DNA of 42,224 nt from Stieleria tagensis (GTDB lineage Bacteria > Planctomycetota > Planctomycetia > Pirellulales > Pirellulaceae), in contig NZ_JAMYFE010000124.1 in the NCBI RefSeq assembly GCF_024129865.1, positions 1-42,224 of the forward strand, in the 5' to 3' direction. Positions within the stretch are counted from its first letter, which is position 1. Each line of letters begins with the position of its first letter. The translations under genes were made by a program, and so were the position numbers. Shown here in pieces: positions 8,003 through 17,400 of the stretch. The notes beneath the pieces were generated by a model. It saw only the letters and a list, made by a program, of their open reading frames with translations. It was not told the origin of the DNA and did not search any database.

Positions 8003-8047
8003 AAAAAACCCGTCCGCCGAGACCAAGGTAAAATCTCGACGAACGGG
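8003..8047 (-). terminator. Strong rho-independent terminator
   Basis: The minus-strand RNA forms a 14-bp stem, CCCGU..CGAGA with UCUCG..ACGGG, followed by six U (8008-8003). Two positions are U-G pairs in the minus-strand RNA but would be C-A mismatches in a plus-strand RNA, which shows that the leftward transcript is the functional one. Confidence 0.85.
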
Positions 8048-8120
8048 CATGTTATCTCGTGATCAAAAGATGATCTCGAGTGGGGAAGCTGACCCATATG
8101 CGTCAGCCCGCCGACTTGGT

Positions 8121-8162
8121 CTACGGGTTGCTTCCCCGTTGGCTAGTACAGCAATAATCCAC
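8121..8162 (-). CDS. 13-codon mini-ORF (leader peptide candidate)
   Basis: GTG at 8162 opens a 13-residue frame (MDYCCTSQRGSNP) ending with TAG. The 13-nt Shine-Dalgarno ends 2 nt before the GTG, leaving its GGAGG core 7 nt upstream, the ideal distance. Its 3' half and stop codon lie inside the three-way junction, so ribosome passage would open the fold; this suggests translation-controlled folding (inference). A second, overlapping 35-codon frame (GTG at 8170, stop at 8063) also exists but its start lies within the Shine-Dalgarno. Confidence 0.4.
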   Translation of the reverse strand: MDYCCTSQRGSNP

Positions 8163-8284
8163 TTGATCACCTCCTTTTCAAAAACTTTTGTGAGACGCCG
8201 TCGGACTCAGGCGCCAACCAGAACGAGTCCTACGAACGTTCGGAAGTAGTCCGTCGCACCGCGTCAGTGCGACCCGACGTCAGA

Positions 8285-8313
8285 ATTATCTTGCGGTGGC
8301 AAGTAAAAAGCAA
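8285..8313 (-). promoter_or_regulatory. Sigma-70-type promoter for the small RNA unit
   Basis: On the minus strand TTGCTT (8313-8308) and GATAAT (8290-8285) are separated by exactly 17 bp. The -10 box matches the consensus at five of six positions and the -35 at its first three. Confidence 0.55.
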
Positions 8314-8499
8314 GATAAATCTGACTGCCTTTTTAGACGCCCCCGCCGCGGACAGGTTCACCGCAATGCCCACTTTTTTCAGCAGATGCAATCTGATCTG
8401 GGAAAATGGTTGATCTTGCCGCCCACCGCCGCCGGCTCTATTGTCGAGTTTCACGGTGGAATTTTTAATCTGATTCGTGCTAGGGAAGGCACCATTGCA

Positions 8500-10266
8500 A
8501 TGCGCAAATGGAAAATCCGCACCAAAATGATCGCGGGGCTGTCGGGTTTGGCACTCGTGATCGGGCTGTTGGTTTACAGCAGCTGGTCGCAACTGGCACG
8601 CGACCGCTACCTGGCCATCGAGATCAGTCAATTGGCCGAGGAAATCGACTACGCGCATGAATTGAATCGATTGGCCGAGCGATTGCGTCAGGCCCACACG
8701 CAGTATCGTCGCAGCAGCGAAGCCAATCACCAGATGATCGAATCGGATCGGATGATGGACATGCAGCGGTTTGAACAGTCCAACGTGGCGTTCGAGGCCG
8801 CGATCATCGAGTCCAGCCTACTGAAGTTGCGGTTCAAGCTGGGGGCCTACACAGGCGTGTTGAATCGGCAAAGCCAAATGGGGCCGTCCACGTTGTTGAT
8901 CGATCGCGGACGCCAAGTCGATAGCTTGGCGAAAATCGACAAATGTCTTAGCAAAGCTCAGTCGGACTGGAGCAATGCCCACCAACTGGATGATCCGGTG
9001 CTTTCGGTCGGGGGCCGACTGAGTGGTTTGGGCACCCAATTTGACGATTTGGTCTTGCTCACCCACGAACACTTTGACGCCTTTCAAAGCGGAATGAAGA
9101 AGTTTCGCGACAATGTCTACTCGGAACAACACGCCAATCGCAGCCGTTTCTGGACCTACACCGGATTGTCCGCGTTCCTGATCGGTTTTTTGGCCTGGTT
9201 GTTCTGGACACTGATTGCAGTTCCCTTTCGAACGCTGTTCCGCGGATCGCAATTGATCGCCGCGGGGCACCACCAACACAAAATCTTGTTGGGCACGGAC
9301 GATGAAATCGGTTCGATGGCGGACACGGTGAATGACATCACCGACCGTTTCAACTGCGCCGTTGCCGAAGTCACACGTGCCAAATTAGATGCCGAGCAGC
9401 AGGTGCGGGATCGCACCCGCGAGGTGATCCAAAACGAACAACTGGCCAGCGTCGGTTTCTTGGCCGCTGGCGTGGCACACGAAATCAACAACCCGCTCGG
9501 TGCGATCGCATGGGGTGCCGAGGCCCTGGAAGAAACGTTGGATGAATTGTCCGACGAGCAACGGCAGCACATCGACGAAGCCTTTTTGAGCGAGTTGCGG
9601 ACCAATCTGGGATTGATCCAATCCGAAGCCTTTCGCTGCAAAGGGATCACCAAGCGGTTGTTGCATTTCAGCCGGCTGAGTGATTCGAGTCGTGATCAAG
9701 AAGACATCGGCGAACTCGTTCAGCGGGTCGTTTCGATGGTCAGCAAAGTCGGCGAGTACCGCTGCAAGACATTGCGAACCCACATCAGCCCCGATGCGGT
9801 GGCATATTGCAATTCGCAGGAAATCCAGCAAGTCGTTTTGAACCTGATCTCCAATGCATTGGAATCTGTTGACACCGACGGAGAGGTCGACGTTTATGTT
9901 CGGTCGGAACCGGATCCGCACAGTGGCATCAAACAAGCCGTCGTGTCGGTCGAAGACAACGGGTGTGGGATGGACCAAGAAGTCATGGACCATCTGTTCG
10001 AACCCTTTTTCACGCGCCGTCGTGACAACACCGGCACCGGTTTAGGGCTGAGTATCAGCTACCGCATCGTGTCCTTGCATCACGGTTCACTGACACCCTC
10101 TAGCGATGGAGAAGGATGCGGGTCCAAGATGACCCTGCGATTGCCAACGGAATCTGCCAGCCGACCGGCGGCCGAGCAAATGTCCTATGCCATGGATCCG
10201 GCATTGTCCCAAAAACACCCCACTGATTCTCTGACGGAATGGAATGATGTCGAAAAAGTCGCCTGA
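8500..10266 (+). CDS. Membrane-bound sensor histidine kinase
   Basis: A 588-aa kinase read from the ATG at 8500, preceded by GGGAAGG; the frame is open further upstream but that stretch lies over other signals. TM1 is at about residues 10-29. An extracytoplasmic helical sensor region with no known ligand domain follows to about 215, then TM2 (~217-243) and a HAMP-like linker. The HisKA dimerisation helix has H327 in 'AAGVAHEINNPLGAI'. The ATPase domain has the N box ('NLISNALES', ~448), G1 ('DNGCGMD', ~486) and G2 ('GTGLGLS', ~512). The H-box type is NtrB-like. The stop lies inside the next gene, a sigma-54 regulator, so the two form a two-component pair with coupled translation. Confidence 0.9.
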   Translation: MRKWKIRTKMIAGLSGLALVIGLLVYSSWSQLARDRYLAIEISQLAEEIDYAHELNRLAERLRQAHTQYRRSSEANHQMIESDRMMDMQRFEQSNVAFEAAIIESSLLKLRFKLGAYTGVLNRQSQMGPSTLLIDRGRQVDSLAKIDKCLSKAQSDWSNAHQLDDPVLSVGGRLSGLGTQFDDLVLLTHEHFDAFQSGMKKFRDNVYSEQHANRSRFWTYTGLSAFLIGFLAWLFWTLIAVPFRTLFRGSQLIAAGHHQHKILLGTDDEIGSMADTVNDITDRFNCAVAEVTRAKLDAEQQVRDRTREVIQNEQLASVGFLAAGVAHEINNPLGAIAWGAEALEETLDELSDEQRQHIDEAFLSELRTNLGLIQSEAFRCKGITKRLLHFSRLSDSSRDQEDIGELVQRVVSMVSKVGEYRCKTLRTHISPDAVAYCNSQEIQQVVLNLISNALESVDTDGEVDVYVRSEPDPHSGIKQAVVSVEDNGCGMDQEVMDHLFEPFFTRRRDNTGTGLGLSISYRIVSLHHGSLTPSSDGEGCGSKMTLRLPTESASRPAAEQMSYAMDPALSQKHPTDSLTEWNDVEKVA

Positions 10267-11620
10267 GTGCGAATCGATGCACGTGCTGTACGCCGATGAC
10301 GAACCCTCGCTACAGACGTTGATGAAAGCACAACTGGAAAAGCTGGGCCACAGTGTGGTCGTCTGTCCCGATGGTGAAACGGCGGTCGCCGCACTGGAGC
10401 GAGAACCGTTTGATTGCTTGATCGTCGATTTGGATATGCCGGGAATCAAGGGTGCCGAAGTCATTGGGCGTGCTCGCAAGATCCGCCCACAGATCGAAGC
10501 GGTGGTGATCACCGGGAAACCCGATCTGCAAAGCGCGCTGACGGCGATCGAAAATCACGTCTTCGCGTTCCTCAGTAAACCCTGCAGCTTTAAACAGATC
10601 AAACAACTACTGAGCGAAGTCTATCAACGACTGTCGCATTCCCGCCGTTTAGCGGCGCTGGAACATCGTGTCCGCCAAGCCGAAGGTGATTCGGAATTGG
10701 TCGGCACCGGTGCGGCGATGGGCTTGGTCCACACGGTGATCGGTAAAGTCGGGCCGACCGATAGCACGGTCCTGATCCGCGGTGAAACCGGATGCGGCAA
10801 AGAGTTGGTCGCGCGTGCGGTTCACCAGGCCAGTTTGCGTGCCGCCGAGCCGATGGTGTCGATCAATTGTGGCGCACTGCCGGAGAACCTGATCGAGAGT
10901 GAATTGTTTGGCCACGTCAAAGGCGCCTTCACCGGCGCTGACAACGCTCGTTTGGGGTTGTTCGAAGTGGCTGATGGCGGCACCATCTTTTTGGACGAGA
11001 TCGGTGAGTTGCCGACGACGATGCAAGCCAAATTGTTACGGGTGTTGGAGACCGGGGACATTCGACGGTTGGGCAGCAACCAATCCAAACGCGTCGACGT
11101 GCGGGTGATCTGCGCGACCCACCGCGATCTGGAGAAAATGGTTGAGGAAGAACATTTTCGCGAAGATTTGATGTTCCGTATCAACACCTTTGAAGTCCAC
11201 GTGCCGCCGCTGCGAGAGCGTGCCGACGACATCATGCCACTCGCGGCACACCTATTGCGCCGGCATCGCAATGACGGAGGCGACGGACCGTTGTTCACGC
11301 CTGCGGCCGAAGCCGAGTTGTTGGCGCATAAGTGGCCAGGGAACGTACGCGAGTTGGCAAACGTGGTCGAGCATGCGGCGATCCTGTGTGACGTGTTGCC
11401 GATCGACGAAGAACATTTGCCTCGCCACTTCAGTCGCCGTCAATTGCGTGGCGAGATCCGTGAGAGCGAACCGATGTCGATGAAGCAGATCGAAATGCTG
11501 GCGATCGAACGCGCACTCGAACGGAACAGTGGTGACAAAAAGGCGGCCGCCGAAGAGCTCGGTGTCAGCGTGAAAACGCTGTACAACAAACTGAACGCCG
11601 CCGACGAAAAAGCCGCTTGA
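10244..11620 (+). CDS. NtrC-family sigma-54-dependent response regulator
   Basis: A 458-aa protein with three domains in order. The receiver (~12-130) has acidic residues 'DDE' near 18-20, phosphoacceptor D62 in 'VDLDMPG' and the Lys in 'LSKPC'. The AAA+ activator domain (~145-385) has Walker A 'GETGCGKE' near 180, the sigma-54 contact motif 'GAFTGA' near 227-232, Walker B 'GTIFLDEIGE' and the 'R..LMFRINTFEV' sensor region. A Fis-type helix-turn-helix (~410-450) ends in 'ELGVSVKTLYNKL'. All key residues are present, so it should activate sigma-54 promoters when phosphorylated by the kinase just upstream; the genes overlap by 23 bp. No clear -24/-12 site was seen in the neighbourhood, so the target is unknown. 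Confidence 0.92.
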   Translation: MMSKKSPECESMHVLYADDEPSLQTLMKAQLEKLGHSVVVCPDGETAVAALEREPFDCLIVDLDMPGIKGAEVIGRARKIRPQIEAVVITGKPDLQSALTAIENHVFAFLSKPCSFKQIKQLLSEVYQRLSHSRRLAALEHRVRQAEGDSELVGTGAAMGLVHTVIGKVGPTDSTVLIRGETGCGKELVARAVHQASLRAAEPMVSINCGALPENLIESELFGHVKGAFTGADNARLGLFEVADGGTIFLDEIGELPTTMQAKLLRVLETGDIRRLGSNQSKRVDVRVICATHRDLEKMVEEEHFREDLMFRINTFEVHVPPLRERADDIMPLAAHLLRRHRNDGGDGPLFTPAAEAELLAHKWPGNVRELANVVEHAAILCDVLPIDEEHLPRHFSRRQLRGEIRESEPMSMKQIEMLAIERALERNSGDKKAAAEELGVSVKTLYNKLNAADEKAA

Positions 11621-11657
11621 TCGAGTCGCGGTGAGGGTTGAGGCATCATGCAAGCCA

Positions 11658-11674
11658 GCGTCCGACCGGGACGC
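11658..11674 (+). terminator. Short hairpin after the two-component operon
   Basis: GCGTCC pairs perfectly with GGACGC over a 5-nt loop, 38 bp after the response-regulator stop. There is no T-run. It may help end transcription together with the repeat that follows at 11706. Confidence 0.3.
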
Positions 11675-11705
11675 GCGGATTTTGAAGCCAGCGCTTTGAT
11701 GGTCA

Positions 11706-11815
11706 CCCGAATCGTCAGCGAGGGATTTAGAGTGTTTACGGGATCCCTCGCTGACGCTTCGGGCTACCAAACACCAATGGCTGACGCGAAAATGCGACTT
11801 CAAAACGTGCGGTTT
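11706..11815. repeat. Dispersed palindromic repeat, family 2, copy A
   Basis: The stem at 11706-11763 has a 14-bp perfect core (CGTCAGCGAGGGAT with ATCCCTCGCTGACG) and a further CCCGAA/TTCGGG pairing. A conserved tail follows (CTACCAA...CCAATG.CTGACG...ACTTCAAAAC). The same stem and tail occur at 32953-33058. It fills most of the 329-bp gap between the response regulator and the next gene; the rest of the gap shows nothing clear. Confidence 0.75.
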
Positions 11816-11949
11816 GCGCGGTGAAAAATGATCTTTCGGTGTTTGCCGGGACCTCTCTAGAATGCCGACGTCTGCCTATCCAGCACAGGGATGATGTAGA
11901 AGCAGGACCAGAGGCAGTGGTGTGGTTGGCAATTCCAAAGGAGTTTGTG

Positions 11950-12276
11950 ATGTTTCGGACGATTTTGATCCTAGCAGTGATGGGTGGCGGCGCGTTCATG
12001 GCGGGTTGGTTCACGATCGACCGCAATGCCGATGAAACGACGATTCGTTTTAATCGCGAGGAGATCCGTGCCGACACGAACAAGGCGATTGCCAAAGGCC
12101 GAGAGTTGCTGAACGAAGTCGAGTCGAAAGATTCCACGGACGCCGAATCGCACCAGATGTTTCCCAATCTGCACCTGCCCGAATCGGGTGACGCAGCGCA
12201 GCAGGCACATCTTTCGCTGCCCCACTGGGAAAACCCAATCAATCAAACCCCCGCAGCGCCGTCGCAGCAGTACTAG
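11950..12276 (+). CDS. Small membrane-anchored hypothetical protein
   Basis: A 108-aa protein. The ATG at 11950 is chosen because AAAGGAG lies 7 nt upstream. Residues 3-20 are a hydrophobic N-terminal segment ('TILILAVMGGGAFMAGWFT') that is probably a membrane anchor. After it come a charged helix ('ETTIRFNREEIRADTNKAIAKGRELL' pattern) and a polar, Gln/Pro-rich tail. No family is recognised. It stands alone downstream of the two-component operon; its last ~100 bp appear in degenerate form in the duplicated region that follows. Confidence 0.65.
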   Translation: MFRTILILAVMGGGAFMAGWFTIDRNADETTIRFNREEIRADTNKAIAKGRELLNEVESKDSTDAESHQMFPNLHLPESGDAAQQAHLSLPHWENPINQTPAAPSQQY

Positions 12277-12686
12277 CGCGGATGGTTCATCGCATTGGCA
12301 GCCGTCGATGCGAGTTCGTCGTTAGCAAGGTTTTGCAGAAACCATTCAGCGATGTTCGGCGCTAATCAGCCGGCACGCGCTAGCGTCCGGTTCCTCGGAC
12401 TTGGCAATGTGAGGCAGACGGAACCGTGAGCTAGCGCTCATCGGCTGATAAATCATCAGATCCCACGGATGCCGAATCGGGGGACGCAGCAGTGCTCACG
12501 CGGATGATTCATCGCAGTGGCAGCGGTCGATGCGAATTCGTCGTTAGCAAGGTTTTGCAAGAACCATTCCGACGATGTTCGGTGCTAATCAGCCGGCACG
12601 CGTTAGCGTCCGGTTTCTTTGCACCCTGGGATTTCAGACCCCCGCAACCGTAAGCTAGCGCTCAATGGCTGATGAATCATCTGCGT
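12277..12686. repeat. Tandem duplication of a palindromic intergenic region (two copies)
   Basis: Copy 1 starts at 12277 and copy 2 at about 12499. Both contain the same ~90-bp lead (TTCATCGCA.TGGCAGC.GTCGATGCGA...GTTAGCAAGGTTTTGCA), then an inverted repeat. The left arm is CTAATCAGCCGGCACGCG and TAGCGTCCGG; the right arm has CCGTGAGCTAGCGCTCA and GGCTGAT. Sequences between the arms differ between copies. The region lies between convergent genes and holds no reading frame I would call a gene; the hairpins may end transcription from both sides. Confidence 0.75.
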
Positions 12687-13487
12687 CTAGCGGATGGTTC
12701 GTCCGTCGCCTTCTGCAAAACGAAGCGTTCCAGAATCTTCGGTCGGATCCGTTGGCGGTTTCGGGAGCGAATCGTCTGACGGGATACTTTGCTGGTCGAT
12801 TGCGGCAATCCATTTTTGCGGATCGTTGCCATAATCTTTACCCATCACGCCGCGCAAACTGTTCATCGCCAAATCGATCGTCGCCGGATCTTGTTCGTCC
12901 AACACCAAACGCAGCGAGTCGACCGGGATTGTCCCTTTATGTTTTCCCAGCGCTGAAATCGCAGCATTCTTGACGTCCAGTTCGGTCGTGGTACCCAATG
13001 TCGACGCCAACATTTGTGCGGCTTCGGGTTCGCGACGTTTCCCCAACGCTCGACACGCTTCCATCTGGACCTTTAGATTCTCATCGTCCAGCCCTTGTTC
13101 GACCAACTCCATCGAACCCGGGGCCTTGCACTTTCCGGCCGCTACCACGGCCAGTCGCCTCATTTCAGCACTGGGATCATTGTCCATGATCCGCTGCAGA
13201 TGGTTGGTCCAGAACAATTGCTGTTTCGCCGGCATCGAACCAATTTGGTCCGCCAATGACATCAATTCCTCACGCCGCTGATGGTCAGTGACTCCCAGCG
13301 CACGGTCATTCTTCCATTCCTTCATCACGAAGTACGGATTGACCTTTTTCATTGCATACAAAGGTCCATCGTGACAACCGCCGGCTGAAACGAACAGCGA
13401 CAGAGCGACGATTCCCTTGGCAAACGCCGGGATTTGGCGGCGGCCAAAATGATTCGGTCGATGGTCGGTGGTGGATTCGTGGAACAT
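12687..13487 (-). CDS. HEAT-repeat lipoprotein
   Basis: A 266-aa protein. The N-terminus has basic residues, then a hydrophobic segment ('GIVALSLFVSAGGC') ending in a lipobox with C38, so it is exported and lipid-anchored. From about residue 75 to 225 it is built of HEAT-like helical pairs (repeating 'A..ALGK', 'V..A.ALGKHKG' patterns with D-E-N turns), a scaffold for protein binding. The C-terminus is polar and Pro-rich. It is monocistronic, with the next leftward gene 109 bp upstream, and no partner is evident. Such lipoproteins are common in planctomycetes; the role is unknown. Confidence 0.8.
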   Translation of the reverse strand: MFHESTTDHRPNHFGRRQIPAFAKGIVALSLFVSAGGCHDGPLYAMKKVNPYFVMKEWKNDRALGVTDHQRREELMSLADQIGSMPAKQQLFWTNHLQRIMDNDPSAEMRRLAVVAAGKCKAPGSMELVEQGLDDENLKVQMEACRALGKRREPEAAQMLASTLGTTTELDVKNAAISALGKHKGTIPVDSLRLVLDEQDPATIDLAMNSLRGVMGKDYGNDPQKWIAAIDQQSIPSDDSLPKPPTDPTEDSGTLRFAEGDGRTIR

Positions 13488-13596
13488 TCAGCTTTATCGC
13501 GATGGTTTGAACGGAGCGCGCGTCGATTGGACTGCGGGACGTCTTACCAGGGGAGATAACAAAGTGAACGTGCGGCAGCCAAGACCATTTGCCGGT

Positions 13597-14211
13597 TCAT
13601 TCAGCGTGCACGCGAACCAATTCCTTGGGTGACTGTCGCAGCATGCGATAGGGCCACAGGGTTGTGTCGACTAGAAATTTGGCCGCTGAACGGCCGTTGG
13701 TCCACCAACCGGTCGGCAAACAGCCATCGGATTGACCACACCGCTCCAACGCGGCATCTTCAAAATACAGCCGCTGGCGAGTGTATGTCGTGGATTCGCC
13801 AGGCGTGTGGATATCGTAGACGGGCCCGGCGGTGATCAATCGGGTGCCAACGTCGGTGGTCGCACGATCCCGTGCAATTCCGGTATGAATCGACAGGCTC
13901 GGCGGCTCGGTCTGTGAATACGCCACATCGGACAATTTGATCTCTGACATCGGTTTTCGCAGCAGCGAGAGCTGCTCCGACGTCGCGTCGCGTCGCGTTT
14001 GCTCCCCTGCCGCATCGGATTCCACCAATCCTGATTCCTCGACCGATTGTTGGATTTGCCCATCCAACTGGCTGGCAATCAGAAACGGCGCAATACCAGC
14101 ACCGTTCGATCCAGCGCCGTTAGCTGGCCTTAACGGAACCCCAGAATCCTGAGCGACCGCCCACGGTGCAACACAGAAGCAGCTCAGCAGTGTTAAATGC
14201 AGGTATTTCAT
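13597..14211 (-). CDS. Exported protein of unknown function
   Basis: A 204-aa protein read from the ATG at 14211, because a standard signal peptide follows ('MKYLHLTLLSCFCVAPWAVAQ', cleavage after AVA). The mature part is polar with a Gly/Ala-rich start, and a C-terminal region with Trp and Cys ('CGQSDGCLPTGWW...'), where two Cys could form a disulphide. The end 'LWPYRMLRQSPKE' is seen in some planctomycete exported proteins of unknown function. It is divergent from the giant repeat-protein gene, and the 253 bp between them hold both promoters. No ribosome site is evident. Confidence 0.7.
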   Translation of the reverse strand: MKYLHLTLLSCFCVAPWAVAQDSGVPLRPANGAGSNGAGIAPFLIASQLDGQIQQSVEESGLVESDAAGEQTRRDATSEQLSLLRKPMSEIKLSDVAYSQTEPPSLSIHTGIARDRATTDVGTRLITAGPVYDIHTPGESTTYTRQRLYFEDAALERCGQSDGCLPTGWWTNGRSAAKFLVDTTLWPYRMLRQSPKELVRVHAE

Positions 14212-14464
14212 CGCCAAAATTGTGATGGGGTGTCGCGGCGCTCGGCTGAGCGAGATCGGCACGGTGTTCTGGGGAGGACAGCTGCCCGCGGCGCCGACCG
14301 AGCCAAACCACCCCTATGGCGAGGGCAATCTAGCCCTGGCGTCTGCGGCGATTCGCTGACGTCTCTTCCTATTTTTCGGCTATCAATGGTGGGGATGCCA
14401 CTAAAATAGGCCTGATCCAAAACCTTTCCGTTTTTTGGCGCCTGATCGCTTCGAAGAATACCTG

Positions 14465-17400
14465 GTGAAATCGTCTCCCACCCCCACACAGAAATCGACT
14501 CAGCGCGATCCAGTCTCGCGTCATGCCGCTGCGCAGTTGCCTATGGCAGCCAGCGCGGCAACCCGCTGCGTCCAGAACTGGGTTTCCCAGCGATTGGGAA
14601 AATGGTTGGCGTCACTGCCGGCACAATCGGCACCGGCGCAGCCGCAGTTCTTTCGCCCACGGCTAAAGACACTCGAGCCCCGGATTGTGCTCAATGCCAC
14701 CGCCGAACTGACAGCCGCCGGCGGCCTGCTGGTACTTGGTGATGCGGCGGACGATTTTGTCCAGTTCGACGTGGTCGACAGTGGAAATTCGATTCAGTTG
14801 CGTGATGCCCTAGGGAACATCATCCCGATCGCAGGTTACAGCGGGGGTGCTACCGGCAGTGAAACCGATCCGCTTGCCATCACTGACATCACCAACGGTG
14901 CCGTAGAAATCAATTTGGGCGGCGGCGACGATCTGTTGCAGATTGAAATCCCCGACGCGATTCAGTTGAGTGTGGTTGATGGTGCCGGTGATGATCGCAC
15001 TGAAATCAGTGTCCTGCCCGCCAGCAATCCCTCGCCGGCAACCAGCCTGGACATTGCGTCAGACACCATCGATCTCACCCCTAGCGGACCAACGATCCAA
15101 TTTGCCGACCGCAACGTTCGACTGGCCGGCGATGTCCTTGTCGGCGATAGCGGATTTGCGACGCGTATGGATGTTGGCATCGGTCAATTCCAAATCGACG
15201 GCACCCTGACGCTCGGCGGAACCGTACGTGTGACGGGCACCAGCGGCAGCATCGACTGGACCGCCGCCACGGTCAGTGCTGATGTAGACCAAGCCGATTT
15301 GATTCTCGATTTCGATGGCAGCCCTGGTTCATCGATCCAACTGGGAACCGTGGACGATTCCGCTGGCCACTTGCTAAATCAATTGCGAGTTTCCGCAGCG
15401 GCCGACGTGTCCCTGCTAGGGGATGTCGACTTGAATTCCCAATTGACAATCGATGCGCAACAATCGCTGTTGCTCTCGGGCGATCTTTCCGCTGGCTCCG
15501 CCCAATTGTCCGCCGACCAGATCGATCTGACTGGAACGCTGCAAACCACTTCCGGATCTGCGGTCCTGGTCGCCACCAGCCAACTTTCAATCGAAGCCGA
15601 TATCGACACCACACTTGCCGGCACCACGGGCAACATTTCACTCGGTGGCGGATCGATTCAATTTGCCGATGTGTCGCTACATACCGACGATGGGAACGTC
15701 TTCATCAATGGCCCTTCGCAGATCGATGGCAACCTGCAAATCACCGCGTCAGATGTCACCTTTCAAGGCAACGTGGTGTCCGCTTCATCGGCGTCTGGCC
15801 AGTTGACGATTGATGCGACCGGCGGATCGGGTGGTGGCAGTGTGTTGCTAAATGGTGCTGTTGGCGGGTCGGCCGTGGGCGATGCCAACGATTTGCAATC
15901 GCTGCAGATCGCTGCGGATCAAATCACGGTCAACGACATTGGCACCAGCGGGGTCGTCGCCTTGACCGCGCCCGATACCCAACTGCTCGGTTCAACTGTT
16001 CGCGCCGGATCGATTGATCTAATGGGCGACCTGACATTCCATCGTTCAATCACATCGGTCATCGCAGCCGACGACTTGGTCATCAGTGGTTCGGTGCAAA
16101 CGACAGCCACCACCAACGATCTGTCATTGGTCGCCGGCAACGCGATCGGATTGGATGGCGACCTATTCAATGGCAACAAACTTTCGATCACCGCAGGATC
16201 GACGTTGAGCGCCGCCGGAAATCTGGTGGGTTGGAATCAGATTGCATTGGACGCCAACGACGGCATTGCATTTGACGGTGCCCAGATCTCGGCCACTAAC
16301 CGCATCGACATCGCCGCAGCGATTCAGTTTGTTTCGAGCACCGCGGTGGCTGCTGCAGAATTGCGACTCGATTCGTCACTCGAGGTGGCCACTGGCCAGA
16401 CCGTTAGGGTCAGCGCGGCACTGGTTGACTCGATTGGCCAATCAACGATCACGAAACAAGGCAGCGGCGAACTGGCGTTGCTCGGCGATAGCGCTCTCTC
16501 GACGGATCTAATGGTTGCCGACGGCACCCTGCGTGTCGACGCACGACTAGGCGCTGCTGCGGATGTCACCGTTGAACAGTCGGCGATTTTAACGGGCGCC
16601 GGAGAAATCGCCGGCGCGGTCACACTGCGTGGCGGAATCCTTGCACCGCGTGACGATGCCGCATCCAGCGATACCGCGCAGCTGACGGTCGGCTCGTTGC
16701 AATTCGATTCCAACTCCATCTTCTCAGTCGATGTCGATGGATCCATCGTCGGCCAGAACCTGGACTCGGTCGCCGTGGCTGCCGCACCGATCGATCTGGG
16801 ATCGGCATTATTACAACTGGACATTGCCACCCCGCTGGCTGCCGACACGGAATTATTGATCGTTCAAAACGATTCCGCCAACAGCATCACAGGGCGGTTC
16901 ACCATCGATGTCGATGCCAACGGACAAGCGCTGGCCACACCGCGCGTGTTGGAAGAAGGCGCTTTGGTGCTCGCGCGGTTTGGTCCTGGTGGTGCCGCCG
17001 TCCCGGCCTACATCACCTACTTCGGCGGCGACGGCAACGACGTCACCATCGTGACCGCAGGCGATCATGTGCAATCGGTAGGCAACGTCACGATTCTGAC
17101 ACGAGTGGGTCAAAACCTGCATCTCCAGGACGGTGCCAGCTACGCTGCTGCTCAAGCCGATGTCCCCACCATCCGACCGATCGCCGGCTTGAACGGCAAT
17201 CAAGTTCAACTCAGCGCGATCGCTCCGCAGGCTCAGTTGTATGTCGACATCAACGGATTTGTCGATCTTTCAACAACGCCCTTGCACTTTGATTCCGACA
17301 TCGTGTTCGACACGGCCAGCGCCGGTGGTGATGCGTCGATCACCTTGCTGGATTCGGACCTGTCCAGCCACGATGCCCCTGATGCATTCCAACTGGACTA

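Larger units (their letters stand above)
8003..8278 (-). ncRNA. Structured small RNA or leader with mini-ORF (candidate)
   Basis: A promoter at 8313-8285 would start a minus-strand RNA near 8278 that ends at a strong terminator at 8003, about 275 nt. From 5' to 3' it holds: a hairpin GTCGCAC/GTGCGAC (8273-8253); AAAGGAGGTGATC (8177-8165), a 13-nt match to the 16S anti-Shine-Dalgarno; a 13-codon ORF (8162-8121); a three-way junction; and the terminator. The junction has outer stem GGGGAA/TTCCCC (8082-8087 with 8132-8137), hairpin GCTGAC/GTCAGC (8088-8093, 8102-8107) and hairpin CCCG/CGGG (8108-8111, 8124-8127), almost without unpaired bases between stems. I do not recognise the family. The rest of 7874-8499 shows no further feature. 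Confidence 0.6.

Noticed and set aside
8161-8180. Fragment of the 3' end of 16S rRNA on the plus strand
   Set aside because: Only 13 nt match, and they are explained as a Shine-Dalgarno on the minus strand at correct distance from a GTG.
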